DNA of 64,000 bases from CAZHNW01 sp942491575 (GCA_942491575.1 CALOBT010000025.1:372001-436000), one strand, 5' to 3'. Positions 43,084-51,455 are shown, counted from the stretch's first letter. Notes: generated by a model not told the origin, from the letters alone. Made by a program: numbers and translations.

Positions 43084-44007
43084 AGACTCAGCCTCCTTTT
43101 CTCCTGTTCTGCCTGCTTCCGCATTTGGAACGGCACCGCGTTCCATTGCAGAAGCTGTTACGCTTGTTGCGCCTTCTGAAATATTTGTTAGCTGCTCAAA
43201 TGTTGAAACACCGTCAACGAGACCAGCTGCAATTGCCTGTTGCCCGATAAAGATTTTTCCCTCCGCCATTTCAGAGAGGACCTTCTCCGGGTCCTCTCCC
43301 CGGAAGGTGGCGACATCATTTATGAAAATCGTATAGAGGTAGTTGACCTGGCTCTGAAGATATTCTTTGTCTTCTGCACTCAAGGGTTTATTGCTGGAGT
43401 ACGCCGCCTTATATTTTCCAGCCTTGATTTCTGTGACCTTGACTCCCATGTTTTTATCCATTTCACTGTATTCAACATGGGTTGAAATCACTCCGATCGA
43501 TCCGACTTCCGCCGTGTCTCCGGAGATGATAATCTTGTCAGCTGCTGATCCTATCCAGTAGGCGGCACTTGCCATGAGGCCGTCGGTAAAGGCGATAATC
43601 TCCTTCTCTCCACGGGACTCATATATTGCCCGGGCCGCTTCCTGGGTACCGTCAACTGTCCCGCCAGGGGAATCAATATGGAGAATTATCTTTTTGACTT
43701 CTGAATCTGCAACGGCGTGTGCCATAGCCTCCTTTATCTCCAGAGTGGAGGTGCCGCCATAGAATATTCGGGAGAAAGCACTGGACTGCTTGGAGATCAC
43801 TCCGTGGATGGGGATCACGGCTGTTCCATTAATTACTTCATAGCCTTTCTTTTCCCCGGGGGATGGTTCAAAGGAGAGTATCTTGTTTTCAATCTCTTTG
43901 AGGTCCAGCTTCTCTCCCTGCTGATGTGCATCCATGATGAAAGATATTCCCATCAGTTTCCGGGGATGAATTGCCAGGGGGCTGCTTAAGATATCCATCA
44001 ATTTCAT
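42580..44007 (-). CDS. S49-family phage head maturation protease with C-terminal scaffold
   Basis: 475 residues. Residues 60-270 are a SppA/S49 serine protease domain: LHIDSPGGTVDGTQEAARAI, catalytic Ser in DGLMASAAYWIGSAADKI and the general-base Lys in EIKAGKYKAAYS. From about residue 308 the chain becomes a charged helical scaffold (LTAEELKAKYPETYKEVYEL). In lambda gpC and relatives the enzyme cleaves portal, capsid or itself during prohead maturation. Overlaps the portal gene by 4 bases. Confidence 0.85.
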   Translation of the reverse strand: MKLMDILSSPLAIHPRKLMGISFIMDAHQQGEKLDLKEIENKILSFEPSPGEKKGYEVINGTAVIPIHGVISKQSSAFSRIFYGGTSTLEIKEAMAHAVADSEVKKIILHIDSPGGTVDGTQEAARAIYESRGEKEIIAFTDGLMASAAYWIGSAADKIIISGDTAEVGSIGVISTHVEYSEMDKNMGVKVTEIKAGKYKAAYSSNKPLSAEDKEYLQSQVNYLYTIFINDVATFRGEDPEKVLSEMAEGKIFIGQQAIAAGLVDGVSTFEQLTNISEGATSVTASAMERGAVPNAEAGRTGEKEAESMKLTAEELKAKYPETYKEVYELGKAEAGNAITDEQLASAQKQGAEEERSRIQAVKDQLIPGHEAVIEKAMFDGETTGEKAAVLIVQAEKKKRDQKLQDLEEDGKDVHVDSAEPGDGSTPDAGDNRPVEEKAKAEWEKSATVRAEFSDDFDAYLAFLKNEKNIRVKRG

Positions 44008-45581
44008 TTTTCCTGCACTCCTATCGATTCGAGTTCTTTCTCAAAGATTTCTTCTTTCCGGATCTGGGTCTTAAGGTCGTTATAGTCGTCACCGGAATAC
44101 TCCAGGGCCTCACGGCGTCTGGTGGAAATCCGGAGGGATTTCACTCTCTTTTCAGCTGCAGCCATTTCTTTGAGAGGATCAAGGTGTCCGGGAGCCGGTC
44201 CGATCCATTGGGACCCCAGAAAGGCTTTGCGGATAAGGTGATCATCAAAGAATCCCGGGGCATAGATCCGCCCCTGGGCCACTGCTTCCCACATCCATAT
44301 CTCATAGACCGGTTTACAAAGATTAGTTGCCAGCCAGCTTCTTCTTGAACGAAAGAAACGCCATGCATCCAGGAAGGCCGCTTTTGATGCGGAATATGAT
44401 GACTGGTAACATTTCATGAGGATCTCATAGGGAAGTTCCAGGCCGATGGCCACCTGCTTCAGGATACTGGCCACAAAGGGATCAAAGGCGGTGTTGGGCC
44501 TTCCCGGATTAGCGGATTCTATCCGTTCATTTTCAGCCAGGTCAATGATTGCCCCGTATCCAAGTTTCGTTTCGGATTCTTTATCTGTTGAGGTTCCGCC
44601 GGGATTAAGATCCGGTTCTTCACCCATGCCGGAGTCCCCGTCTTCTGTAGTAATAAAAACCGTATACATTCCGGAAACTACTGCCGCCATGAGTTCTGCT
44701 TCCGTGTAGCGGTCCAGCTGCTTCAGCGGATCTATTACCGGAGTAAGATACGGCACTCCCCGGGATTGTCCCGGGCGCAGCTGTTTAAAAAGGTGCAGCA
44801 CATTGGGAAGTCCTGTCTTCTCTCCGAAGGCCTTGACTATATCCCATTCCATGCTTTTGGAAAAATCATGAAGGCTTCCCGGGTGTCCCTTTGTGATGTG
44901 ATACTCTACCGGTGCCCCGTATTTATCTTTTACCACTCCGTCAAATATTCGCCTGTCACTTTTCCCGAATGAACCGTTGGGAACATTGTCCTTATTGCAG
45001 ACCCGGTCTGCTTCAACCATCTGCAGCTTTAACTTATAGGGGGACCCCATTCTTTCCATGCGGGGAGTAAGGACCAGGACATCACCATTGACCAGGACCT
45101 GCCGCATGGAGAGTTCCTGCTTTTCATAAAAGTTCTGAGTCCGCTCAATGTCGCATTCCTTGGAAGAGGCAAAGAGGTCAAACTCACGTTCCGCCTGTTC
45201 TTCCCACCGGTCTGCTTCCTCATCTGTCATGCCGATTCGTCTTTTCAGGTAACTTCGATCAATTCGGGAATCAAGGCGAAGGCCTCCGCCCACCACGTTC
45301 AGACAGACATTATTTATTGCCCCCCCCGCTATCGGGTTGTTGCGTTCAAGGTCCCGGCTTCGCTCAATCAGGGTGTCTCTTTCAAATTCCAGATCAGTGT
45401 CCGCGTCCCCGGTGGTACCGCGCCATTTTCGAAGGCTTCGCTTTTTCTTTGATGCCCCAACATAGCTGTTGACGATTGCCAGGTGTGCCCGCGCGTGTCG
45501 GCGTTTAAGGCCCGCCCTTGGAGAGAGGACCTCCACGGCCTTATCTATTATATTTGTTTTGATTTCTAATTTATGACTCAT
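44004..45581 (-). CDS. lambda-type portal protein
   Basis: 525 residues of the lambda gpB portal family: NNVCLNVVGGGLRLDSRIDR region, DVLVLTPRMERMG, HLFKQLRPGQSRGVPYLTPV and the stem-containing ELMAAVVSGMYTVFITTEDG. Twelve copies form the packaging motor docking ring. It lies between the gpW-like gene and the head protease in the usual order and has a 4-base overlap with the protease. A coiled charged C-terminus (DLKTQIRKEEIFEKELESIG) completes it. Confidence 0.86.
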   Translation of the reverse strand: MSHKLEIKTNIIDKAVEVLSPRAGLKRRHARAHLAIVNSYVGASKKKRSLRKWRGTTGDADTDLEFERDTLIERSRDLERNNPIAGGAINNVCLNVVGGGLRLDSRIDRSYLKRRIGMTDEEADRWEEQAEREFDLFASSKECDIERTQNFYEKQELSMRQVLVNGDVLVLTPRMERMGSPYKLKLQMVEADRVCNKDNVPNGSFGKSDRRIFDGVVKDKYGAPVEYHITKGHPGSLHDFSKSMEWDIVKAFGEKTGLPNVLHLFKQLRPGQSRGVPYLTPVIDPLKQLDRYTEAELMAAVVSGMYTVFITTEDGDSGMGEEPDLNPGGTSTDKESETKLGYGAIIDLAENERIESANPGRPNTAFDPFVASILKQVAIGLELPYEILMKCYQSSYSASKAAFLDAWRFFRSRRSWLATNLCKPVYEIWMWEAVAQGRIYAPGFFDDHLIRKAFLGSQWIGPAPGHLDPLKEMAAAEKRVKSLRISTRRREALEYSGDDYNDLKTQIRKEEIFEKELESIGVQEK

Positions 45582-45586
45582 GATTT

Positions 45587-45793
45587 TTACCGGTATGAGA
45601 CCCTCATTCCGCCGCGCGATGCACGGTTAAGTCTTTTACTCCAGAGTTTAATGCCCGCCTGCACTGCCTCGAGATCTGCCCGGGTAAAAGTGCGTCCCTT
45701 AATTGCATATGACTGTCCGGCTAGGATCTGCTCCTCTGCCTTTAAGTATTTATCAAGTTGTTCCCGGCATTGCGTCTCGGAGAAGGCTGCCAT
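45587..45793 (-). CDS. gpW-like head-tail connector protein
   Basis: 68 residues, two predicted helices around a short hairpin: SETQCREQLDKYLKAEEQIL and FTRADLEAVQAGIKLWSKRL, with IKGRTFTRADL between them. This is the profile of gpW/DUF6148-type proteins located between terminase and portal. It is needed to make heads competent for tails. It starts about 40 bases after a strong terminator-like hairpin. Confidence 0.78.
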   Translation of the reverse strand: MAAFSETQCREQLDKYLKAEEQILAGQSYAIKGRTFTRADLEAVQAGIKLWSKRLNRASRGGMRVSYR

Positions 45794-45828
45794 TTTTTAA
45801 CTCCTGAATTCTTTAGATTTTTAGGCAT

Positions 45829-45884
45829 AAAAAAAGGCCCACATCTAGTTACAACGCTCTGCGTTGCAATTAAATGTGGGCCTT
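45829..45884 (-). terminator. strong terminator-like hairpin inside the late operon
   Basis: On the minus strand, AAGGCCCACAT (45874-45884) pairs perfectly with ATGTGGGCCTT (45834-45844). There is a second internal stem (GCAACGC/GCGTTGT), and seven T follow. It lies between the 64-residue gene after terminase and the gpW-like gene, so read-through or antitermination, or a new promoter downstream, would be needed for head and tail genes. Confidence 0.65.
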
Positions 45885-45927
45885 AGTTTCGGTACTCCAC
45901 ACCCCGGAGGGGCTTAAAAGGAATTAT

Positions 45928-46122
45928 TTAAAGATCGTGTTCGACAATCAGTCGTGTCTTTCCGTTTTGACGACGATTCTGTATTCTGATTCGAGCTTTG
46001 CTCTGGGCAACATTCACATCTATCGTCAATTGTGCGCTAGTGTAGCCATGACACTTTACTATGTCAATACAATTTTCCCGCACAACATCAATTATTCCCT
46101 CAACATTAATATTTTCGCTCAT
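45928..46122 (-). CDS. small phage protein coupled to terminase
   Basis: 64 residues; its ATG overlaps the terminase stop (ATGA). One cysteine pair (ENCIDIVKC) and a basic C-terminus (RIRIQNRRQNGKTRLIVEHD). Unknown function. Small proteins at this site in other phages are often unassigned. It is the last gene before the hairpin at 45829-45884. Confidence 0.55.
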   Translation of the reverse strand: MSENINVEGIIDVVRENCIDIVKCHGYTSAQLTIDVNVAQSKARIRIQNRRQNGKTRLIVEHDL

Positions 46123-48077
46123 CTCTTTACTCCCGCACTGCGAACTTTTCTTTTTTTTACTTTCTTTGCTGTAGACACCAGATTCTCAACCGGAATCTTT
46201 TCTTTCACCGCCTGCCTCACCACAGAATAATATTCACACCGGTCATTTAAGGCCTTGGCATTGGGGCACCTCATCCGAAGGGCCGCCAGGCTGTAAACTT
46301 CAAGATCCCAGGCTTCATTGCGTTCATTCTTAGGATTGACCCACATCTTTATGACCCTTCCCCCTATTTTCTTTTTCAGTTTCTTTTCCACCGTCAGCTG
46401 CTGAAAGAACTCATAGGCGAAATCAGGATAGTGATACACCGCAGGACCGAAGCGTTCCTCCGGATTTTTACGGAGAGTATGGCGCAGCCTGGCAGATACC
46501 GTATCCTTTGCCGCCTGGGTGCCGATCATGTAGAGATTGATTTTATAATCCCTGCCCGCCTTTGATCTTTTGCTTTTGCTCGGTGCAGAGATCAGCTGCT
46601 TGAAGGGATTGGTATCTCCCTTGATGCCACGGACATTTAGCCGGCGTTGACGCAGTTTTACATACTGGTATACCTGGTCAGTTCGGTGTCCCCCGGTATC
46701 TATGCAGACAATGGAAATGGGAATAAGTACACCGGATCGGTGGTGATAGGGAATCTGGATAAACTGATCCAGCTGGTACCAGGGATTGACTTCTGTGTCC
46801 TGTTGTTCAAACAGATGCTGCTGCCCGGGATTGGAAAAGGAATCCGGCATGATTGAAGTATCTCCCCAGAAAACGCGGTGCTCTAAGGCCCAGGACTCTT
46901 CCCCCTTCCCCCAGGCCTTTGTATACACCTCAAGGCGGTCATCCTGGGTATCCACTACACAGGTCACCACACCCGCCTCTTCCGGAACTATTGGATCATA
47001 GTGCTGGCGGATCTCATAGAGGTCTGCAACCTCCAGGGTTTCCCGGTCTTCCGCCCAGGGAAGCCCAAGGGAGGTATTCCACCAGACACGGAATTTATCA
47101 GGATCATCCTTACATGCCAGGAAGTCCTTCACTGTCTCAGATAATTTTTTCCAGGGAGCGTACCATTCCGGAAGCATCCCGAAGCCGGCGATGCCGTTGA
47201 ATTCTGCAGTTGCGATCCACTCCCCCTTTTTCACTGCTTCATTTATCTGGTTATCATTCCAGTGAGATCCGCACTCCTCGCAGACATACCTGGCAGTTGC
47301 CGGATGATGTTTTCCATCTTCATCCGTTTCCCAGTGGATGGTGTCCTTTGACCAGTGCATTACCTGCTTATGCCCGCAGTCCGGACAGGGGACATAGAAT
47401 TTTCTTTTGTCGGAGAGCTCCCACCAGTATTCTACATCCGAATCGCCCTTAACGCCTGGGGTGCTGGTAAGAATGAGAAGCCAGTTCCAGAAAGTGGTCT
47501 GGCGTTTCTTTCCAAGCTCAATGACATTCCCTTCCTTGGTAACTTCGAAGCGGTCAATCTCATCTGCGCTTACCACACGGATCGGCTTTGAGCTCACCCC
47601 CGCAGGAGAGTTCGATCCTACCAGGACAAAACGTCCCCCGGGATAATATTTCTCAAGGACCGTGTTCTTTCGCCGCTCGATGTCGAAGAGTTCAAAAAGG
47701 TTTTCTGAATCTCTGATCAATGGCTCCAATCTTGACCGGGAATAATCCTGAGCTGTCTTTTCTGTGGGCTGGATCATCATCTGGGGACAGGGATCATACT
47801 TGGCAAAGTACATGTGAATATTGTTTAATCCAGTACTCTTGGAAGTCTGGGACCCCCACATTGCAACCATTACATGAACTCCTGCTTCAGTGGCTGCATC
47901 CTGGAATCCCCGAAGATAGGGAACCGTATCAGTATAGAATTTCCCCGGCTTGGCAGAAGACTCCGGAGGCAGGTGGACATTCTCATCTGCAAAGTCAGAT
48001 ACCGTCATTAGCGGTTTCGGTTTCAGCTGCTTAAAAAAGCTGGTAAAAAGTATTCCTATCGCTTCCGGATTACGCAC
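46119..48077 (-). CDS. large terminase subunit, GpA family
   Basis: 652 residues. N-terminal ATPase domain with the Walker A-like MWGSQTSKSTG (about residue 73) and Walker B RVVSADEIDRFE (about residue 167). A zinc knuckle follows (CPDCGHKQ and CEECGSHW), then the nuclease domain with VVDTQDDRLEVY and VCIDTGGHRTD acidic motifs. It cuts and pumps DNA into the prohead through the portal. GpA-type enzymes use cos sites, which suggests cohesive-end packaging. Intact; overlaps the small subunit by 8 bases. Confidence 0.9.
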   Translation of the reverse strand: MRNPEAIGILFTSFFKQLKPKPLMTVSDFADENVHLPPESSAKPGKFYTDTVPYLRGFQDAATEAGVHVMVAMWGSQTSKSTGLNNIHMYFAKYDPCPQMMIQPTEKTAQDYSRSRLEPLIRDSENLFELFDIERRKNTVLEKYYPGGRFVLVGSNSPAGVSSKPIRVVSADEIDRFEVTKEGNVIELGKKRQTTFWNWLLILTSTPGVKGDSDVEYWWELSDKRKFYVPCPDCGHKQVMHWSKDTIHWETDEDGKHHPATARYVCEECGSHWNDNQINEAVKKGEWIATAEFNGIAGFGMLPEWYAPWKKLSETVKDFLACKDDPDKFRVWWNTSLGLPWAEDRETLEVADLYEIRQHYDPIVPEEAGVVTCVVDTQDDRLEVYTKAWGKGEESWALEHRVFWGDTSIMPDSFSNPGQQHLFEQQDTEVNPWYQLDQFIQIPYHHRSGVLIPISIVCIDTGGHRTDQVYQYVKLRQRRLNVRGIKGDTNPFKQLISAPSKSKRSKAGRDYKINLYMIGTQAAKDTVSARLRHTLRKNPEERFGPAVYHYPDFAYEFFQQLTVEKKLKKKIGGRVIKMWVNPKNERNEAWDLEVYSLAALRMRCPNAKALNDRCEYYSVVRQAVKEKIPVENLVSTAKKVKKRKVRSAGVKR

Positions 48078-48762
48078 TTTGCAGGTCCTCTTCGTGAGTA
48101 AATTTCAGGCTGTTCAATTGTTCAAGGACCGTATTGATTTCATCTTTAAGTTCATCATTGATCCGATCCACCGGTAGACCTTCAAGGGCTGGAGACAACT
48201 TTGCGGGGATTCCCAGAAGAGCCGCGCGGACTGCTGCAGCGATCCGGCTGTTGACCCGCTCCACATCCTCAATGTGGATGAGCTCTCCCAATTCTTTGTA
48301 GAATTTCAACTCCGCCATTTTGGCATCGAACTCCGCCCTGATCAGCTGAGCCTTCTGGGTTCGTTCTCCGATTTCTTCCAGGGAAAGAAGGTCCAGGTCT
48401 CCGGTATCTATCCTTCCGATAACAGCAGAAAGGATTCTATCCTGCAGCTGCTCATCATCTGTTTTGGATTTTTTCACCTGTTTCTTTTCCGGTACCGGAA
48501 TGGGGTCCTTTTTATTCTCGACCTTCCCGGTCTTCCGTGTTTTTGCAGACTGCTGACGCTGCGCGTTCCTGGTCGCATCCTGATTAGATTTATATCTTTC
48601 AATCGAAGCCTGGTAACGGACCTTTCCATTTTCGTTAACCAAGTCCGGATGTTTTTTAAAAAATTTTGTGGCCCAGGCACGGGACATGGGAGCCCCTTTG
48701 TTGATCTCGGTGCCAATGCGCCTGGCGAATTCTGCTTTTGTGATGAGCTCTTCTTTTTTCAT
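48070..48762 (-). CDS. small terminase subunit (Nu1-like)
   Basis: 230 residues. The N-terminal winged helix-turn-helix (ITKAEFARRIGTEINKGAPM, then RAWATKFFKKHPDLV) would bind the packaging site. A lysine-rich linker and a helical C-terminal domain for the large subunit follow (IRAEFDAKMAELKFYKELGE). It immediately precedes the GpA gene. The 124-base gap upstream may contain the cos region. Confidence 0.78.
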   Translation of the reverse strand: MKKEELITKAEFARRIGTEINKGAPMSRAWATKFFKKHPDLVNENGKVRYQASIERYKSNQDATRNAQRQQSAKTRKTGKVENKKDPIPVPEKKQVKKSKTDDEQLQDRILSAVIGRIDTGDLDLLSLEEIGERTQKAQLIRAEFDAKMAELKFYKELGELIHIEDVERVNSRIAAAVRAALLGIPAKLSPALEGLPVDRINDELKDEINTVLEQLNSLKFTHEEDLQSA

Positions 48763-48886
48763 TTTCTATTTTGTTTACTCTATCTGTTAACTGTTAACCA
48801 AGTTTAAAAAGTTTATAAGCGTTCATTTCCCGGGCTCGGGGCAACCTCAAGAGAGAGGTCGCTGGGAGGACCCGCGAATGTTTTCA
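48763..48886. other. non-coding gap upstream of terminase, possible cos region
   Basis: Contains the GC-rich block CCCGGGCTCGGGGCAACCTC and the direct motif GAGAGAGGTCGCTGGGAGG, unlike the surrounding composition. cos sites usually adjoin the small terminase gene. I cannot identify the nicking site or binding repeats. Confidence 0.3.
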
Positions 48887-49471
48887 TCATCCCTTCTTAC
48901 TCATTCTATATTCCAGTTCATGTGCAAAGATACGGTGAAAGTTTTCATCAACGGATTTGCTCACAGCTTCTTTGGTGGATTCATTCTTGAGCATTGCACC
49001 GAGTGATGGCCCTACGGGAACCTTCAGGGGATAGCCTTTGTACTTTCCGCTTGTCTCACTTCGCTGAAAGAGAAGCTTCTGGTCTGAGGTAACCTGCCTC
49101 TGCTGTCCGAAGATGCCCCAGTCTTTTCCGGATGGCTGACCGATGAAAGCGTTCTGCAGTTTCTTCCTGCTGCCCTTCTTGATCTCGACAAAGAGTCCTT
49201 TCTTCAGGTTCTTTACCAGGAACTTGGTCAGGCGCAGCGGCTTGTATGCAGCACGAAGAAGAGCAAAGAATCTATTGCCCTTTGCCTTATCCAGTTTAAT
49301 GTCCACGTCTCGGGACTTTATTCGGTATTCATTACGGATAGATTTCTTTGCAGCAGTCTTTGCCTTTGCAGAGGTTTTGTTGATACTTCTGCGAAGGACA
49401 ATCTGCTGCCCTTTTGGATCCAGTTGTTTCAGGACTTTATTTATGCTGAGGATATTGGGTTCGATTTTCAT
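48887..49471 (-). CDS. minor tail protein Z-like
   Basis: About 194 residues from the ATG at 49471; a longer frame reaches 49522 but reads through a low-complexity start. Basic protein: IVLRRSINKTSAKAKTAAKK near the start, KSRDVDIKLDKAKG, and a C-terminal helix (VDENFHRIFAHELEYRM). This is the profile of prophage minor tail protein Z. Its place upstream of terminase instead of in the tail block is unusual. Confidence 0.6.
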   Translation of the reverse strand: MKIEPNILSINKVLKQLDPKGQQIVLRRSINKTSAKAKTAAKKSIRNEYRIKSRDVDIKLDKAKGNRFFALLRAAYKPLRLTKFLVKNLKKGLFVEIKKGSRKKLQNAFIGQPSGKDWGIFGQQRQVTSDQKLLFQRSETSGKYKGYPLKVPVGPSLGAMLKNESTKEAVSKSVDENFHRIFAHELEYRMSKKG

Positions 49472-49525
49472 TTTCGTGTTCTCAATTTTATTATTTTTTC
49501 TAAATAATTTATTAATCCACACATA

Positions 49526-49591
49526 ACTCCATATAAATGTCTTGACTTTTATATAGAGTTACTCTTAAAACTCATAAATAACAATAGGAGG
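49526..49591 (+). promoter_or_regulatory. moron promoter with inverted-repeat operator
   Basis: -35 TTGACT (49542-49547), a weak -10 TTAAAA (49565-49570), and a ribosome site AGGAGG (49586-49591). Inverted arms ACTCCATATAAA (49526-49537) and TTTATATAGAGT (49548-49559; 11 of 12 complementary) flank and overlap the -35 box, a plausible repressor site. No repressor for it is identified. Confidence 0.55.
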
Positions 49592-49597
49592 CGTTAT

Positions 49598-50212
49598 ATG
49601 AAACATTTCATCTTAACAGCAACAACTTTGCTAATATCTATTAATGTTTATGCTGGAAGCATCTTTTTCCCTCAAAATCAAATTAAAGATTATTTAAAAG
49701 ACTCTCAAATACAAAGACTAACAGAAAAGCCAATGAAAGCTACAGGTACAGAAGAGGGTAAAATTAAAACCGAATCAAAAATGTACTGGGGAGAAAGATG
49801 GACAAGAACTTTCTCTATAGGCATAGGCATTCCAACTGTTATTTCTTCCCCATGGGCTAGAGATGATCATAATACCGAAGTTATGGATTCTATTTCTCCT
49901 GTAGTAATAACATGGCATATTTATCAAGGGATTCACAAAGAAACTGTGAACGAAAATGAAAAAGAGAAAACGTATCTTACCCCTGTTGCTCTGCCTAACT
50001 TGTCATTTGGATTCAATCTGTCAAAACCAAAAGATACTAATTATGAAATTGGTTTTTCTTTAAGCCTAACTGCCACATATGGTAAAGTCACTATAGGGGT
50101 TGGAGGTGCGTATACAACCCTTAATGGAAAATGGTCTAGTAAAAAACATAACTGGAGGCTTTTATTACCCATTTCATATCCTTTATTTAGCGATTTGATA
50201 TCCTCAAAATAA
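49598..50212 (+). CDS. phage moron: exported outer-membrane-type protein
   Basis: 204 residues. The Sec signal (MKHFILTATTLLISINVYAG) is followed by a mature beta-rich protein with alternating hydrophobic strands (SFGFNLSKPKDTNYEIGFSL, SLTATYGKVTIGVGGAYTTL) like a small beta-barrel or surface protein. It is transcribed opposite to the whole phage block from its own promoter and ends in its own terminator. That is the definition of a moron, often expressed in the lysogen to alter the cell surface. No family is recognised; AT-rich compared with neighbours. Confidence 0.72.
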   Translation: MKHFILTATTLLISINVYAGSIFFPQNQIKDYLKDSQIQRLTEKPMKATGTEEGKIKTESKMYWGERWTRTFSIGIGIPTVISSPWARDDHNTEVMDSISPVVITWHIYQGIHKETVNENEKEKTYLTPVALPNLSFGFNLSKPKDTNYEIGFSLSLTATYGKVTIGVGGAYTTLNGKWSSKKHNWRLLLPISYPLFSDLISSK

Positions 50213-50248
50213 GCTTAAATGTCTTTATTATCACAACACATTTGCATC

Positions 50249-50280
50249 GAAAACCGGTTCTCTTTATTGAGCCGGTTTTT
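50249..50280 (+). terminator. terminator of the moron
   Basis: AAACCGGTTC (50251-50260) pairs with GAGCCGGTTT (50269-50278) as a 10-bp stem with one G-T pair, followed by T's. It sits 36 bases after the moron stop, ending its transcript before the convergent early genes. Confidence 0.7.
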
Positions 50281-50358
50281 CCAAGATCCAACCATCTCTT
50301 CGTCTGCTACAAAGTAGCTCTCTTGTAAATTTGGAAATATTTATTATACCATTTTCCC

Positions 50359-50607
50359 TCATATCCCCAGCACCATACACCGATTCTCAACCAGCTCCAT
50401 ATCAACCCACCGCCCCAGAATCTCCCTCACCGACAGTTCAGGATTCTCCGCCACCACCTGCGCCATTAACTTTGCCTGAAGAAGTGAGACCATCATCACT
50501 CCTTCCTGCTCAACTTCACTGAGCCGGTACCCGCACATATCACATTCAACCACTACTCTGCTTTTCTCTGCATTACACATAATCATCCTCCCTTGCCATT
50601 CTTTCAT
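50359..50607 (-). CDS. small phage protein with a possible zinc knuckle
   Basis: 82 residues. CNAEK and CDMCGYR suggest a partial zinc knuckle; the rest is helical (LLQAKLMAQVVAENPELSVR). The ATG overlaps the stop of the replication gene (ATGA), supporting the start at 50607; an internal ATG at 50586 is also possible. Unknown role, early operon. Confidence 0.55.
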   Translation of the reverse strand: MKEWQGRMIMCNAEKSRVVVECDMCGYRLSEVEQEGVMMVSLLQAKLMAQVVAENPELSVREILGRWVDMELVENRCMVLGI

Positions 50608-51455
50608 GGTGATGCACCGGTATCGATTACCTGGTACTGGTGATTGAGCTTCAGTGCGTCAATGAGCACCTTGAAATCAACTGCAAGGTCAGATACGTGA
50701 ATCTTATTCCCCTGCAGCAATACCGATATTTCAGGACGGGTACTCAGTCCTTTCTCCAGACACCTGATGTTTCGATGCACGTTTGGTCCATAGTCATCAG
50801 GATCAATCTTCAGCTGACAGAATAGTTTATAAATTTTGTCACGCCCGGTTGTAGGAGGGTCTTTAGTAAGAGGATCTTTAAAGAGAGGATCTTTGGTACC
50901 CATAGCCATGGGGGCCGGGGTACCATCGTCATGGGGGCCCCCCACCTCTTTTGATGGGGGCCCCCCATTGGGGGGTACCATGACCATGGGGGCCCCCTCC
51001 CCATTTCCTTCACAATTATTGTCATCTGTTAAGATAATTTCATCGCTGTAATCCATGAGATAATGCAGTCTTTCCAGGTTAAAGGCAAAATATAGGTAGG
51101 TTCCACAGCGGGATCTCTTCTTCCCGTCATACAAAAATTCATCTTTTCCACGAACCACATGGCGGAAAAGAAGCTTCGCGCTCTTCTTTTTCCGGTTTAT
51201 TTCCTCATCTTCATGATCGATATATTTCTCAAACCGTCTTGCCATTCCCTTCGGATCATTGATGCCTAATATGGGTAACTCATGGATAAGTGCCCGGTAG
51301 CTGATCCAGATGTAGATCCGGTTATTGATGATCTTGTGGAATACTTTTTTAGACATCGCCAGGTCATGGATGCAGGTGAGAATGTGGGCATCTGTAATAT
51401 CCAGCCCCATCTCAATGCATTTGTCCTGTTGTAGTTTTCCGATGGTAAATTTCAT
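50604..51455 (-). CDS. phage replication initiator-like protein with internal repeats
   Basis: 283 residues. The N-terminal half is a winged-helix replication protein of the kind found in phage early operons (TDAHILTCIHDLAMSKKVFH, IYIWISYRALIHELPIL). The middle (about 150-200) is a Gly/Pro/Met-rich linker (GAPMVMVPPNGGPPSKEVGG). The C-terminus is a helical tail (FCQLKIDPDDYGPNVHRNIR). The linker is encoded by GC-rich iteron-like DNA, as in lambda O, where the origin lies inside the initiator gene. It would bind the origin and load host helicase. Confidence 0.65.
   Translation of the reverse strand: MKFTIGKLQQDKCIEMGLDITDAHILTCIHDLAMSKKVFHKIINNRIYIWISYRALIHELPILGINDPKGMARRFEKYIDHEDEEINRKKKSAKLLFRHVVRGKDEFLYDGKKRSRCGTYLYFAFNLERLHYLMDYSDEIILTDDNNCEGNGEGAPMVMVPPNGGPPSKEVGGPHDDGTPAPMAMGTKDPLFKDPLTKDPPTTGRDKIYKLFCQLKIDPDDYGPNVHRNIRCLEKGLSTRPEISVLLQGNKIHVSDLAVDFKVLIDALKLNHQYQVIDTGASP
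50900..51002. repeat. iteron-like repeats inside the replication gene, candidate phage origin
   Basis: Four copies of ATGGGGGCC begin at 50908, 50931, 50954 and 50986 (spacing 23, 23 and 32 bases), with GGTACCAT twice among them. Short AAAGATCCTCT-type repeats lie on the downstream side (minus strand). Four iterons in the middle of an initiator gene is the lambda ori arrangement. Confidence 0.5.

Noticed and set aside
46853..47200. Long antisense frames inside the terminase, portal and other phage genes
   Set aside because: They mirror strongly supported genes on the minus strand and have no motifs or ribosome sites of their own.
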